55,509 nucleotides of DNA from an uncultured Candidatus Saccharibacteria bacterium (GTDB lineage Bacteria > Patescibacteriota > Saccharimonadia > Saccharimonadales > Saccharimonadaceae): positions 1 to 55,509 of the forward strand of contig CANBER010000004.1 of the NCBI GenBank assembly GCA_947367795.1, written 5' to 3'. A program made the position numbers and the translations under genes. Below are positions 16,798 to 26,530 of the stretch, piece by piece (position 1 is the stretch's first letter; the number at the start of each line of letters is the position of its first letter). The notes under the pieces were generated by a model, which saw only the letters and a program-made list of their open reading frames with translations, did not search any database and was not told the DNA's origin.

Positions 16798-18618
16798 TTA
16801 ACGACGATCCTCCGGTCGGGTAGTAATAAGCGATTCTTCGGTTTCGGATGCGATAACCTGAATATGGACATGGTTAGATCCGGCGAAGAAGAGGCCTTGG
16901 CCGACTGGAAAGTTGGCGAGGCGTTTTTTCTCTTCGTTGGTGAGTTTGAAGACATCAGAAAGCACATCAACGGCGCTGGCGCTTTGTTTGAGGAGAAGCT
17001 GCATGGAAGAGTTGGCGACGATAGCACGTCCCATTTTGCTGCTCATGAAATCTTCGACGTCCTGGGTGATAGTGGTGAGCCCAAGATAGTATTTACGGGC
17101 ACGTTTAGCAAGGCTGAAGAGGAAGTTGGCGGAATCGTCATATTTCATGAGCTGCCAGGCCTCATCAACGATGAGAAGGCGACGTTTTTGTTCGGCACGC
17201 ACGACATTCCAGACGTGACTGAGGACGATATACATAGCGACGGGGCGGAGTTCGTCTTCGAGGTCGCGGATGTTGAAAACCACCATGGTGTTGTTGATGT
17301 TGACATTGGATTGTTGAGAGAAGATACCGGCGAAGGTGCCAGTGGTGTATTTGCGTAAGCGACCGGCAAGTTGTGGGCCGGTGCCACCCATGTGGAGGAG
17401 AGTATCGTAAAGATTGATGATAGTGGGTGGAGTGCTCTGGTGGGTCAAAGGGTCACTGGTGATACCGGCGCGAGCGTAGGTGTCGATGAGGGCTTGGTCG
17501 AGGTCTGCTTCTTCGTTGGCGGTGAGGCCGACTTGACCGGCGATGGATCCACCAAGCATGAGACGAAAGAGACCGTGCAGGGTGACGAGGTTGGCGCGGA
17601 GGGCGTCGTTGGCGTCTTCGTTGTCGACGATTTTGGGAAGATCAAAAGGATTAATACGGACATCGGAATTGAGACTGAGCCGGATGTAGCTACCGCCAAC
17701 GGCATCGCAGAGTTTCTGGTACTCATTTTCGGGGTCGATAATGATGATTTCGGTACCGATCATCATAGAGCGGACAGCTTCAAGCTTGACAGCGAAAGAC
17801 TTACCAGCACCGGATTTAGCAAAGACGACAAGATTGGCGTTTTCAAGGCTGAAACGATCGAAAATAACTAAACCATTATTATGCATATTGATACCATAGA
17901 GGATACCATTTTCTTGGGTAAGGTCGGCTGAGGTAAAAGGAAAACTGGTGGAGATAGCGCCGGTGTTCATGTTGCGGCGGATCTGGAGTTGATCAGTACA
18001 TTGGGGCATGGTGCTGTTCATTCCCTGCTCTTGTTGAGAAGTGGCGACTTTGCTGAAGACCATTTGTTGTCCGAGAAGAGTCTCAATCTTGTGTTGGACG
18101 AAGCTGAGCTCTTCGAGTGAGTCGGCCCAGAGTGTGATATAAAGACCGAAGCGGAAGAATTTTTCGGCGCCGACTTGGAGCTTGTCGCGGAGCTCTTCGG
18201 CATCTTGGATGGCGGCTTCGAGTTCTGGGTCACGGATTTTACCTTTTTCGGCATTGACACTATAGGAAGCTTCGAGCTGAGTAACTTTTTTGCGCAAGTT
18301 TTTCATGACGACAGTCGTCTCTACGGGATAGACGTACATGGAGACATCAAGGACTTCATCAATGTTGATTAAGCCGGAGATCCAGCCGGTATAAAGTGTA
18401 CGGGGATAGCCGTAAACATAAATAGTGCGTCCATATTTGGTGCCGAGACGGAAATAACTGGAGTGGATTTCGATGGAGCTAGGGGAAATGAGGTCGCGTA
18501 GAGTAGTAATTCCCTGCTCAAAGGCGCGCTGAACTTCGGCGTCTTCAGCGGCTTGGGAAGCGGCCGCGATGTCGGCGGCGGTGTTTCCGGTTTTGGCTTG
18601 GCGGTTTTTCTTGCCCAT
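16798..18618 (-). CDS. virB4: VirB4-type T4SS ATPase
   Basis: 606 residues. The N-terminal part (about 30-260) is the VirB4/TraE-like platform including YVYGYPRTLYTGWISGLIN. The motor domain has Walker A FAKSGAGKSFAVKLE (about 272-286), IIIDPENEYQKL, and Walker B LLIVDEAWQLM (about 472-482) followed by KRARKYYLGLTTITQDVEDF. VirB4 powers assembly and transport of type IV secretion systems at the inner face of the membrane. It lies 1 nt after the preceding gene in the operon. Confidence 0.93.
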   Translation of the reverse strand: MGKKNRQAKTGNTAADIAAASQAAEDAEVQRAFEQGITTLRDLISPSSIEIHSSYFRLGTKYGRTIYVYGYPRTLYTGWISGLINIDEVLDVSMYVYPVETTVVMKNLRKKVTQLEASYSVNAEKGKIRDPELEAAIQDAEELRDKLQVGAEKFFRFGLYITLWADSLEELSFVQHKIETLLGQQMVFSKVATSQQEQGMNSTMPQCTDQLQIRRNMNTGAISTSFPFTSADLTQENGILYGINMHNNGLVIFDRFSLENANLVVFAKSGAGKSFAVKLEAVRSMMIGTEIIIIDPENEYQKLCDAVGGSYIRLSLNSDVRINPFDLPKIVDNEDANDALRANLVTLHGLFRLMLGGSIAGQVGLTANEEADLDQALIDTYARAGITSDPLTHQSTPPTIINLYDTLLHMGGTGPQLAGRLRKYTTGTFAGIFSQQSNVNINNTMVVFNIRDLEDELRPVAMYIVLSHVWNVVRAEQKRRLLIVDEAWQLMKYDDSANFLFSLAKRARKYYLGLTTITQDVEDFMSSKMGRAIVANSSMQLLLKQSASAVDVLSDVFKLTNEEKKRLANFPVGQGLFFAGSNHVHIQVIASETEESLITTRPEDRR

Positions 18619-18619
18619 A

Positions 18620-19681
18620 TTATTGCTCCTTTACTCCGCCACGGACATAAGTGGTGGCAAGTTTGGTAAAATCAACGAGTGGTTCGCGGACGGCGGTGTC
18701 GGGGTTATTGAAGTTGTAGAATAATTCGCTGAGTTCTTTGGTGTTGAGGCGGACGGATTGGATGCCAATTTGGAAAAGGCCGGAGATGACAGATTCTACG
18801 CGATTATTGAGTTCGTCGATGGCTTTGTTGTAGACGTCGCGGTTGATGCGAGTGACGGTGGGGGTTTTGGTTTTGCCGAAAGCGCGGAAGAGGTTTTTGG
18901 TTTGCTCGACGGCGCGTTCGAGATCAGCAGAGCCATAATACGGGATAACTACAAAGAAGGATTTGTCCATGATGTTGGCTTCTTGAGCGAGAATGTCGAT
19001 AAAGTTGATGTAGTCATCCATTAGAACGCCGAGGAGCATATTGTCATTATTGCGACGAAGGCTGGTGAGGCGTTCAATATAAGGGCCGATGTCGACTTTT
19101 TGGGAGCGGACGAGAATTTGAACGGAGAAATTAAGTGAATTGAGGAAGTTTTGGTAGCTGTATTCGACACCTTCACGTTCGGTTTCAGACATAAGGTCAA
19201 AGTTGATGGATTGACAGGCGACAACGGCGCGGAAAGAACCATCTTTCATAATGACGAGGCTGTCGCGGAGTTCAGAAAACATAAGAGTGGCTTGGGTGGA
19301 AATGGGGTCTTCGACGACTTTGGGAGGTTCGACGGTGACGGGAGGTGTCATGGGGGCTGGGGCGGAAGGTTGGAGGCGCGCGATGGGGGTAGTCATGGGT
19401 GAGCTGGTGGGGGCAGTTTGGAAACCGGGTTGCATGGCAGGATTAGGGGTAATGGGGGCCTGAGCGGGTATGGTGTTAGGTGAGGCCTGAGGTGGAAAAG
19501 CGGTGGGCTGAGGGGGGAGTTGGTTTTGTGGTGTAGTGAAGGTTTGAGTTGGTGGGGTGTTGAGTTGGAGAGGTTGAGCGGCGGGCCGGTTAGCCATCAT
19601 AGCTCGAGCCTGGGCATTGCTACCATAGGCGCCTGGAGTGGATTGGCCTTGGGGGATGTTGTTAGTGTTTTGTGGGTTCAT
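18620..19681 (-). CDS. TraC/VirB4-N-terminal-like T4SS protein
   Basis: 353 residues. Residues 1-120 are Pro/Gln/Thr-rich and probably disordered. Residues about 128-345 resemble the N-terminal domain of VirB4/TraC proteins (FSELRDSLVIMKDGSFRAVV then YQNFLNSLNFSVQILVRSQK). No Walker motifs are present. It is encoded between PrgI and VirB4 with 1 nt and 8 nt gaps, so it probably works as a separate VirB4 accessory domain. This PrgI / TraC-like / VirB4 order is common in Patescibacteria T4SS-like loci. Confidence 0.75.
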   Translation of the reverse strand: MNPQNTNNIPQGQSTPGAYGSNAQARAMMANRPAAQPLQLNTPPTQTFTTPQNQLPPQPTAFPPQASPNTIPAQAPITPNPAMQPGFQTAPTSSPMTTPIARLQPSAPAPMTPPVTVEPPKVVEDPISTQATLMFSELRDSLVIMKDGSFRAVVACQSINFDLMSETEREGVEYSYQNFLNSLNFSVQILVRSQKVDIGPYIERLTSLRRNNDNMLLGVLMDDYINFIDILAQEANIMDKSFFVVIPYYGSADLERAVEQTKNLFRAFGKTKTPTVTRINRDVYNKAIDELNNRVESVISGLFQIGIQSVRLNTKELSELFYNFNNPDTAVREPLVDFTKLATTYVRGGVKEQ

Positions 19682-19689
19682 TGCTCTCC

Positions 19690-20514
19690 TTAATGTAGTG
19701 GTGTAATAACTTCTTGATTGTTTTCTTTGTTGATGCGATTGGCTTGTTGACTGATGGTTTCAATAGAAAAGTCGGGATTGTGGGCGAGATTTTGCATTTG
19801 TTGGATTTCAGCGGGAGGAGTAGGTTGAACGATGGTGGATGAGGGGGTAGGATTAGGACCGATGGGCTGGATGATGCGTTCGTTAGAGATAGATTGGGAT
19901 CTAGAAAGAGTGCGATCGGGATTGTAATCGGAGCTGGCGATAGCGGCGCGCATTTGGTTGACGACTTCGGCGTGGCGTTCTTGCTGCTCTTTGGTGATAA
20001 GATTGCTGAGACGGGTGGTACCAGAACGGTCGAACATGTCGGTGGCATTATAAGCTTCGGCGTAAAATTCGTCGCGCATAGGTGAGCTAGCGTTTTTGAT
20101 GGCGTATCCCTCAGAGTCGACGATGGCGGCGAGGAAGGAGAGGCGATGGCCGGCTTCTTCTTCGCTAATATTGCGGACGCGGGATTTTTCGATTTTCTTG
20201 GGGGCAGTGATTTGGATGGTAGAGTCGCTTTGGCCGGGGATCCAGAAACGGCGACTGGGGCGAAGATAAAACGAAATCAAGGCTGCAACGTAGGTCTCCA
20301 TAGGCTGATCTTTTTTCAGTGGGAGTGCAAGGATAAGAAAAAACAAAGCAAATGGTATGGGGATGGCGGCAAGGAGTGGAAAAATTTGGAAGAGAGCGAC
20401 AGCAAGTACGACCATACCAAAAACGATCATAAGGTAGATGAATTGTCGAAAGCTAAACGGACCAAGAAGCTTGTCGTCTGCTTCGACGTCTTGTGGAACC
20501 TTATAACTCGCCAT
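19690..20514 (-). CDS. PrgI family membrane protein (VirB3-like)
   Basis: 274 residues. The N-terminus MASYKVPQDVEADDKLLGPF leads into two close membrane helices (about 24-70), the PrgI family layout; PrgI is the Gram-positive counterpart of VirB3. The remainder is hydrophilic and Gln/Pro/Asn rich. The neighbouring VirB4 supports the call. A -10 box 6 nt before the ATG predicts an additional leaderless transcript. Confidence 0.85.
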   Translation of the reverse strand: MASYKVPQDVEADDKLLGPFSFRQFIYLMIVFGMVVLAVALFQIFPLLAAIPIPFALFFLILALPLKKDQPMETYVAALISFYLRPSRRFWIPGQSDSTIQITAPKKIEKSRVRNISEEEAGHRLSFLAAIVDSEGYAIKNASSPMRDEFYAEAYNATDMFDRSGTTRLSNLITKEQQERHAEVVNQMRAAIASSDYNPDRTLSRSQSISNERIIQPIGPNPTPSSTIVQPTPPAEIQQMQNLAHNPDFSIETISQQANRINKENNQEVITPLH

Positions 20515-20520
20515 AATTCT

Positions 20521-20526
20521 ATTTTA
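20521..20526 (-). promoter_or_regulatory. extended -10 box for leaderless prgI transcript
   Basis: Minus strand TGC-TAAAAT, separated by 6 nt from the ATG at 20514. No Shine-Dalgarno sequence upstream. The rest of the 20515-20618 gap shows no gene. Confidence 0.45.
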
Positions 20527-20618
20527 GCATAAATGGCGGTAAATATATAATTATTGTCCCACCAAAATCTAACACCTCCTAAGTAATAGAGTATGGTCTG
20601 AGAGGGTAAAAGTCAAGA

Positions 20619-23600
20619 TTAATTTTGACCGTAATCCCCGTATTCGGTATAGATGAGTTGGAAGACTTCGTCGCGGAAGTCGCGAATGAGGTTGGGGTCG
20701 TCGGGGTTTTGGGGGTCGAGTTTGGATTCGGTGAAGGTAATAATTTCTTCAAGATTGGACATAGCTGAGGGCGAGGAGCTGAGAGTGTCGGATTCTTTGA
20801 AGGCGGTGCGGACGGCGGTGGTGATAGAATCGAAGTCATCAACTTGCTCGAAGACGTCTCTGAGGTTATTAATGATGGAGGTGGAATCGTCGAGGACGGA
20901 ATACATATCTTCAAAATCTTTGGTATTGGCAAGTTTGGAGAAGACTTTAGCGAGTTCTTTGTAGAGTTGACTGCTGTTTTCGAAGTGGGTGCCATGAGAT
21001 TTTGGCTTTGAGGGGCTAGAGGTGGAAGTGGAACTTCCTGATGACTGAGAGGAGTCAGAGTTATTGTAAGTCTGATAGAGTTGTTCGACGAGATTACGAT
21101 ATGTGGAAGAGATAGTGTTGGGGTCTTTGCCCTTGAGGACGTCGACATGAGGATTGAGACGATCTAGGAATGGAATGTTGACATCGAGGTTGTCGGAACC
21201 GAGGTTGAGCATGATAGACATGAAGTCGTCGAGAGCCTCAGTGGCGCTACTCTTTTGAGCATCAAGGGTGTTGTTGGATGGACGGCGTTTACCGTAATCA
21301 AAGAGGGTTTTGACGAAGCTGGCGAAGAGGTTATGTTTAAGATAGTTGCGCTGATCGTCGAGAGTGAGGGTCTTATCGTTGCGACTGATTTTGTTCCAAA
21401 CCGCGTTACCATCATCATCCATGCTGAGTCGATAACCGGGGAGACGTTCGCCGTTGACGTTGCGATAGTTGGCAATAGATTCGTCGGGAAAATAATCTTC
21501 GAAGCGATAGCCTTCTTCGGTGGCAACAAGAGATCTACAGAGGTTAGCAAAGTGTTCGAGAGAGAATCTGTCGTTTTGGAGGAAGTCGCTAGCTTTGGAA
21601 GATTTAGTGATGACGTCAAGCATGGCGATATTGAGTTGACCGGGAGAGGTGATATAACCATTATCGAGCTGGGTGGTAAGCATGGTAGTAAAGGCGGCGT
21701 TTTTCTCTTTGAAGCGTGAGGCTTGAAGAGCGGCAGCAAAGGTGCTATGGAATCGGCGAAGTGTGCCGTCATGCTCGAGATTGTCGGCAGTAGTGATACC
21801 TTCGATAATGGGGGTTTTTTCGCTGTCAGGACGAGCGAGACCGAGTTCAGTGGCATAACGCATGTTGATAGGGTCACCAATGGCGACGTCACGTGCGATA
21901 AAAGTCTTCATGTAGCCGGCATCGTCTTCGTAAACACGGTTCATGAAGTTGTCATGGTCGTCTGTAAGATCGAGATATTTGACCTTTTTGTAGTTTGCGC
22001 GTTCGGCGTCAGAGAGAGCGTCGTATTCATCTTTGGTGATCTCGACGTTGGTGGTTTTGTGAACGCCAATGTAGTATTGATAGGGGCGATGTACCTTCCC
22101 TTTCTTGAGTCGATAATGCTGATCTTCGATAACTTCACCGTTTTTGTCGAGTTCGTAGCCGTCGTCGTTCATGGCGGCTTTATCAAATGCCATATTGCGG
22201 AATTGGGATTTGGGATAGCCGAACTTGGTAGCGACGATTTCGGCCTCGGCTTTGCGGCGGCGTTCGATGTCGGCGCTACGGATAACGACTTGACCCATGA
22301 TGGTAGTCTCACCGAGGTGACCGAGTTTGCCGGTGGCACCACCGACGAGGCGATTGAATTCGTATGGCGCGGTGTAGCGACCAGCGGCAGCTTTCATGTA
22401 GCGATCGAGAAGGAAGGATTGGTCGCCCTGAGCGATGTTTTCGGCACGGAATTGTTGGGCCATGGTTTCGAGATAAGCTCCGGCGTGAGCGTCGGCAAGA
22501 GTTTTGACACGACTGCCATGAAAGATATCACCGTATTCGGAAAGAGTGTTTTTGAGATCAAGTTCGGCAGTGGCGGTGCGAGTAGCTTGAAGGCTGGCAC
22601 GTTTAGCAGCTGAAGTGAGGTGATTGGGGCGGCGTCTCCAGGTGGCATGACCAAAAGCATCGTAGCCGGTGGAGGAACCGATCTTTTTGAGAGCGTTTTC
22701 AGTCAAGCGTCCTTGATAGCTGCTGGAAAGGTTTTTGGTATTGAGCTCGCGGCGTTTGGCACGTTCGGCGAGGTAATTGCGGAGTTTAGATCCAGGAAAA
22801 CGATTAGCTTCGAGGTAACGTTGACGGTTTTGATCGACATGAGACAATCCCCATTTGTCAATAGCGCGACGGGCGGGGTTGGAAAGATTGTTGAGACCGC
22901 GACTGATACTGCCGAGGACAGTGTTGGACATTTGGAGAAGTGGGACAGAGAGGCAGAGCGGCATCACTTGAATAGCGAGGCCGAGAAGAACACGGAAGAG
23001 GCTGCCTTCAGCAGAGTAGATGATGGCGAGGCCGGCAAGTTTGGAAGCATTAAAGAGGAAGCTGAACATGGGGTAGAAGAAGATCATTTGGGCAAGGGTG
23101 TTTTTCCAGCGGTCGAACCAACGTTCGGTATTGGGGAGGAGGTAACAAACAAAGGCGAGCGGGGCAATCATGATAAGGATGAGGACGACACCTTGGCGAA
23201 AACAGATGGTGACGATGCCAATACCGAGAGAAATAATACCGCCGAGTAAAGCGAGACCACAGATCCAGAGAAGAGCTCCTACGCCACTGTTGGCAATGAC
23301 TGTGACGGCGAGGATTCCGCCGCCACCGGTGAGGGCGGCGAGGAGGCTACCCCAAGAGACGTCGCGGAAGGGATCGGATTCGGGGACTTTGGCGGCAAGT
23401 TCGATTTGGAGATCTTGGATGGTAGTGCTAATGCTGCTGCCAATAATGTTGCTTAGGTCAACGGCGAGCGCGGTGATGTAAAAACTGAGGTTGACAAGAA
23501 TGGCAGCGACAATGATGCGCGGGAGGACACGTTTGATACCGTAATTATTAATACCTAAGCCAGTCAGTTGGGAAAAGACTACAATGAGAATGAAGATGAT

Positions 23601-24128
23601 AAAGACAGTGTTAGTGATGTCGCGGGTTTTTTGCCAGACTTGGTGGACGGCGGAATCTTGATCGACGAGGGTGGATTTGACGTCAAGGAAGTTTTCGATA
23701 AGACCGTAGATATAATCAACGCCGCCGCCGACGATTTGCATGACGGGGCAGAGGATCCACGAGACGGAGCCGAATTCGGTTTGGCAGATATTAACCTCAG
23801 GATTAGAGTTGGTGGTTTGGTCTTCGCCGTGGTTTTCAGCTTTTTGGGGGTCGTCGGAGTTCTCTGAGTCGTCGGTGATGTCGGTGGTGGGAGTTTCATC
23901 GGTAGGATTAGGGTCAGAGTCGGTGCTATCGGAAGTCTCTGAGTCGACAGCTTCATTCCCTGGTGTTTGATCGGATCGGTCAGGGTTATTGTCATGAATA
24001 GTATCAGGAGAAGGGTCTTCCGGAAGAGCGTAAACAGGGGCAGGTGTGAGTAATGTAGAAAATCCAGCAAAAATGAAGCCAAGGCTGAGTAGGCAGGTCA
24101 AAAGAAGTTGTTTCAGTCGGGTTTTCAT
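20619..24128 (-). CDS. giant polytopic T4SS channel protein (VirB6/TrbL-like)
   Basis: 1169 residues. Signal peptide at 1-33, an Asp/Glu/Thr/Pro-rich linker (about 35-115), then a block of membrane helices (about 120-410) separated by Gly/Ala-rich turns such as AALTGGGGILAVTVIANSG, as in VirB6/TrbL. From about 420 the protein is hydrophilic and basic-then-acidic, over 700 residues of probable cytoplasmic domain, with a Ser-rich patch near 1040-1060. First gene of the leftward operon, driven by the promoter at 24172-24200. The fused long soluble tail is characteristic of CPR-type VirB6 homologues; its role is unknown. Confidence 0.8.
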   Translation of the reverse strand: MKTRLKQLLLTCLLSLGFIFAGFSTLLTPAPVYALPEDPSPDTIHDNNPDRSDQTPGNEAVDSETSDSTDSDPNPTDETPTTDITDDSENSDDPQKAENHGEDQTTNSNPEVNICQTEFGSVSWILCPVMQIVGGGVDYIYGLIENFLDVKSTLVDQDSAVHQVWQKTRDITNTVFIIFILIVVFSQLTGLGINNYGIKRVLPRIIVAAILVNLSFYITALAVDLSNIIGSSISTTIQDLQIELAAKVPESDPFRDVSWGSLLAALTGGGGILAVTVIANSGVGALLWICGLALLGGIISLGIGIVTICFRQGVVLILIMIAPLAFVCYLLPNTERWFDRWKNTLAQMIFFYPMFSFLFNASKLAGLAIIYSAEGSLFRVLLGLAIQVMPLCLSVPLLQMSNTVLGSISRGLNNLSNPARRAIDKWGLSHVDQNRQRYLEANRFPGSKLRNYLAERAKRRELNTKNLSSSYQGRLTENALKKIGSSTGYDAFGHATWRRRPNHLTSAAKRASLQATRTATAELDLKNTLSEYGDIFHGSRVKTLADAHAGAYLETMAQQFRAENIAQGDQSFLLDRYMKAAAGRYTAPYEFNRLVGGATGKLGHLGETTIMGQVVIRSADIERRRKAEAEIVATKFGYPKSQFRNMAFDKAAMNDDGYELDKNGEVIEDQHYRLKKGKVHRPYQYYIGVHKTTNVEITKDEYDALSDAERANYKKVKYLDLTDDHDNFMNRVYEDDAGYMKTFIARDVAIGDPINMRYATELGLARPDSEKTPIIEGITTADNLEHDGTLRRFHSTFAAALQASRFKEKNAAFTTMLTTQLDNGYITSPGQLNIAMLDVITKSSKASDFLQNDRFSLEHFANLCRSLVATEEGYRFEDYFPDESIANYRNVNGERLPGYRLSMDDDGNAVWNKISRNDKTLTLDDQRNYLKHNLFASFVKTLFDYGKRRPSNNTLDAQKSSATEALDDFMSIMLNLGSDNLDVNIPFLDRLNPHVDVLKGKDPNTISSTYRNLVEQLYQTYNNSDSSQSSGSSTSTSSPSKPKSHGTHFENSSQLYKELAKVFSKLANTKDFEDMYSVLDDSTSIINNLRDVFEQVDDFDSITTAVRTAFKESDTLSSSPSAMSNLEEIITFTESKLDPQNPDDPNLIRDFRDEVFQLIYTEYGDYGQN

Positions 24129-24171
24129 AATTTAATGCATCTCAATTAAGCCCAATATAGAGTATACCTTA

Positions 24172-24200
24172 ATTGTAGCACATATGTATATTATAGTCAA
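24172..24200 (-). promoter_or_regulatory. promoter of the T4SS operon
   Basis: Minus strand TTGACT (24195-24200), 17 nt spacer ending TGTGC, TACAAT (24172-24177), about 45 nt upstream of the ATG at 24128. Confidence 0.75.
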
Positions 24201-24315
24201 GGGTAAATATCATATTTTGTAGGTATTTTCAATGCTTATGTTTATTGATGGATGGTGAGGGGAGAATGTGGCGGAAAATGTGGATTTTTTGGGGGATTTA
24301 TAGTAAGATGTGGGT

Positions 24316-25065
24316 ATGAAGCAGAAGTTTTTGGGGTTTTTGGGAACGATTTTGATTGCGGGGGCAGCGATAGTGATGGCCGTACCGACGCCGGTGATGG
24401 CGACACCTGGGGATGGAAATTGTAATAAACCGAATTTTTTAGGGATGAAGCCGTGGTACGCTGGATTGTGCGATAGTAATGATGAGATTAGAAAACCAAA
24501 TGGTGAGACAGAATTAATACGATTTGTGTGGACGATTGCACTGAACGTATTGGTGGATTTGCTGGTGGTCGTAGGGTATCTGGCACTGGGGTTTGTGATT
24601 TATGGCGGATTTCAATACATGACCTCGCAGGGTGATCCTGGAAGGGCGGCCAGAGGTCAGAAAACGTTGACATCGGCGATTATTGGGACAATTATTGCGA
24701 TGGTGTCTTCGGTGGCGGTGAATACAGTGAGAGTGATTTTGGGGATTAATGGTTCAGATGCGTGGGATCAGCCGGAGTTTGGTAAAGTGCAGCTACAAGA
24801 AGCGTTTAACTGGGCGTATACGGTGGCGGGGGTGATAGCAGTGGTGTTTATTATCAAAGGTGCGATGGATTATTTACTGTCGAAGGGTGATCCAGGTAAG
24901 GCGCGAAAGGGTACTCTAACGATTACTTATGCGATTATAGGGTTGGTGATTACGATTGTGGCGGCACTGATAACTAGTTTTGTGATTTCGGCGACAGGTG
25001 ACGCGATTGAGGAAGGTGAAAAAGACACGGTGACGATAATAATGGTAGAGGAGAAAGTAGGGTGA
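24316..25065 (+). CDS. pilin-like membrane protein with duplicated VirB2-type unit
   Basis: 249 residues from the ATG at 24316 (a GTG at 24310 is in frame). Signal peptide at about 1-30 ending PTPVMA. Two successive units each hold two membrane helices and a loop reading GDPGRAARGQKTL in the first unit and GDPGKARKGTL in the second, the same loop as in the three smaller genes downstream (GDAAKTK). It thus looks like a fused dimer of the pilin unit. VirB2-type proteins form the T4SS pilus or channel. It is divergent from the T4SS operon. Confidence 0.7.
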   Translation: MKQKFLGFLGTILIAGAAIVMAVPTPVMATPGDGNCNKPNFLGMKPWYAGLCDSNDEIRKPNGETELIRFVWTIALNVLVDLLVVVGYLALGFVIYGGFQYMTSQGDPGRAARGQKTLTSAIIGTIIAMVSSVAVNTVRVILGINGSDAWDQPEFGKVQLQEAFNWAYTVAGVIAVVFIIKGAMDYLLSKGDPGKARKGTLTITYAIIGLVITIVAALITSFVISATGDAIEEGEKDTVTIIMVEEKVG

Positions 25066-25457
25066 GAAAAGTGATTTTGGGGGTGATTTTAGGGATGATG
25101 TTGGTGGGGGGTGGATTATGGATGCGACCGGCTATGGCGGCGAATACGATTTGTGATGAGCCGGATAGTGTGTTTAGTAAAGAGGCGAAAGAGGCGGCGG
25201 GGTGTTTTGCGGATGATAAAAAGGATACGACAATTATACCGGTGGTGCATTTGATAATAAATGTGGTACTAAGTATTGTGGGGATTGTGGCAGTGTGTGT
25301 AATTGTGTATGCGGGTGTGACTTTTACGACGAGTATAGGGGATGCACGGAAGATTTATATGGCGAGACAGACTTTGTTGTATGGGGTAGTTGGTCTAGTA
25401 GTGGCGCTGCTGGCATATGCGATTGTGAACTTCGTGATAGCGAATATTAAGGTGTAA
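25062..25457 (+). CDS. VirB2-like pilin, paralogue 1
   Basis: 131 residues with a GTG start overlapping the previous stop by 4 nt. Signal peptide 1-27, a short Cys-containing mature N-terminus (two cysteines), then two membrane helices around the loop GDARKIYMARQTLLYG. Same architecture as the next two genes. A pilus or channel subunit is the likely role. Confidence 0.7.
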   Translation: MRKVILGVILGMMLVGGGLWMRPAMAANTICDEPDSVFSKEAKEAAGCFADDKKDTTIIPVVHLIINVVLSIVGIVAVCVIVYAGVTFTTSIGDARKIYMARQTLLYGVVGLVVALLAYAIVNFVIANIKV

Positions 25458-25556
25458 TGTGATAGTGTTTTAAGGTTATTTGACAGAAAGTGTATGGACA
25501 TATTGTGTAGAATACGTTAAACTAGTGGTAGTTATAGGTAATTGAAAGGAAAATCA

Positions 25557-25961
25557 ATGAAGAAAGTAATATTAAATGTTGTTGCTGCTGTATTGATGGT
25601 GTTGGGTCTTAACGTGGTGGCGACGATTGCGCCGGTAAGTGCTGTGACATGTGCTGATGGGTCAACTCAGACTAAGTTAGAGGACTGTAGTGAATGGTCT
25701 GGTGTTGGTGGGGTTGCTGATAATACAGATTTGATGAGTGTTTTGACTACCATTATTAATGTTGTGGTTGGTGTGGTAGGCTTTGTGGCTGTGGCGATGA
25801 TCGTAATGGGCGGTATCAGCTATGCTACGTCTCAGGGTGATGCAGCGAAGACGAAGAAAGGTATGAATACGATTCTCTACGGTGTGGTAGGCCTAGTGGT
25901 AGCACTATTGGCATTTGCAATTGTGAATTTCGTGCTTAGTAGTGTCTTTGGTACCAAATAA
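25557..25961 (+). CDS. VirB2-like pilin, paralogue 2
   Basis: 134 residues from the ATG at 25557, which has AAAGGA 7 nt upstream. Signal peptide about 1-28 ending APVSA, two cysteines in the mature N-terminus, two membrane helices flanking GDAAKTKKGMNTILYG. Very close to paralogue 3 in the helices but different in the exposed N-terminal loop. Confidence 0.72.
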   Translation: MKKVILNVVAAVLMVLGLNVVATIAPVSAVTCADGSTQTKLEDCSEWSGVGGVADNTDLMSVLTTIINVVVGVVGFVAVAMIVMGGISYATSQGDAAKTKKGMNTILYGVVGLVVALLAFAIVNFVLSSVFGTK

Positions 25962-26004
25962 GGTTTTGCTAGTCTTAATGTAAGAGAGATTGGAGGAGGT
26001 AGAG

Positions 26005-26484
26005 ATGAAGTTGAAAGCCTTGGTGCTGGCGGGGGTATTGGCGGTGAGTGGCATGATCGGAGTGTTTGGTGCGGTGGATACGTATGCAGTAGTGACGTGT
26101 CCGACTGGTTCATTGCAGCAGACAGCGGATAGTCTGGCGGAGTGTAATTTACCCTCAACTGAAACACAGGATGATAAGAAGCTGATGAATACTGTGGTCA
26201 CAATCTTAAACGTAGTGATCGGGGTGGTCGGTATAATTACAGTGGCGATGATCGTGATCGGGGGTGTGTTTTATACGACATCAATTGGTGATGCAGCCAA
26301 GACGAAGCGCGCGATGCATACGATTTTGTATGGAATTGTGGGGTTAGTGATTTGTCTCTTGGCGTTTGCGATTGTGAATTTTGTGCTTAGCTCAGTGTTT
26401 GGTGGCGGAACGGCGACCGATAAGGATGCAAATAAGGACAAAAAGACAAATGGATATGTCCGTATGATTGATGATTTGGCCTAA
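26005..26484 (+). CDS. VirB2-like pilin, paralogue 3
   Basis: 159 residues from the ATG at 26005 (GGAGGAGG upstream). Signal peptide about 1-28, two cysteines, two membrane helices flanking GDAAKTKRAMHTILYG, plus a Lys/Asp-rich C-terminal extension (about 138-159) that the other paralogues lack. Last of the tandem array; a hairpin follows the stop. Confidence 0.72.
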   Translation: MKLKALVLAGVLAVSGMIGVFGAVDTYAVVTCPTGSLQQTADSLAECNLPSTETQDDKKLMNTVVTILNVVIGVVGIITVAMIVIGGVFYTTSIGDAAKTKRAMHTILYGIVGLVICLLAFAIVNFVLSSVFGGGTATDKDANKDKKTNGYVRMIDDLA

Positions 26485-26501
26485 AGAATAGTTGATCTTG
26501 T

Positions 26502-26530
26502 GAAAATATCGCTCGGAAGGGCGATATTTC
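26502..26530 (+). terminator. hairpin ending the pilin array
   Basis: AAATATCGC pairs with GCGATATTT (9 bp, loop TCGGAAGG), 18 nt after the last pilin stop. It lacks a strong T-tract, so termination may be partial. Confidence 0.55.
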
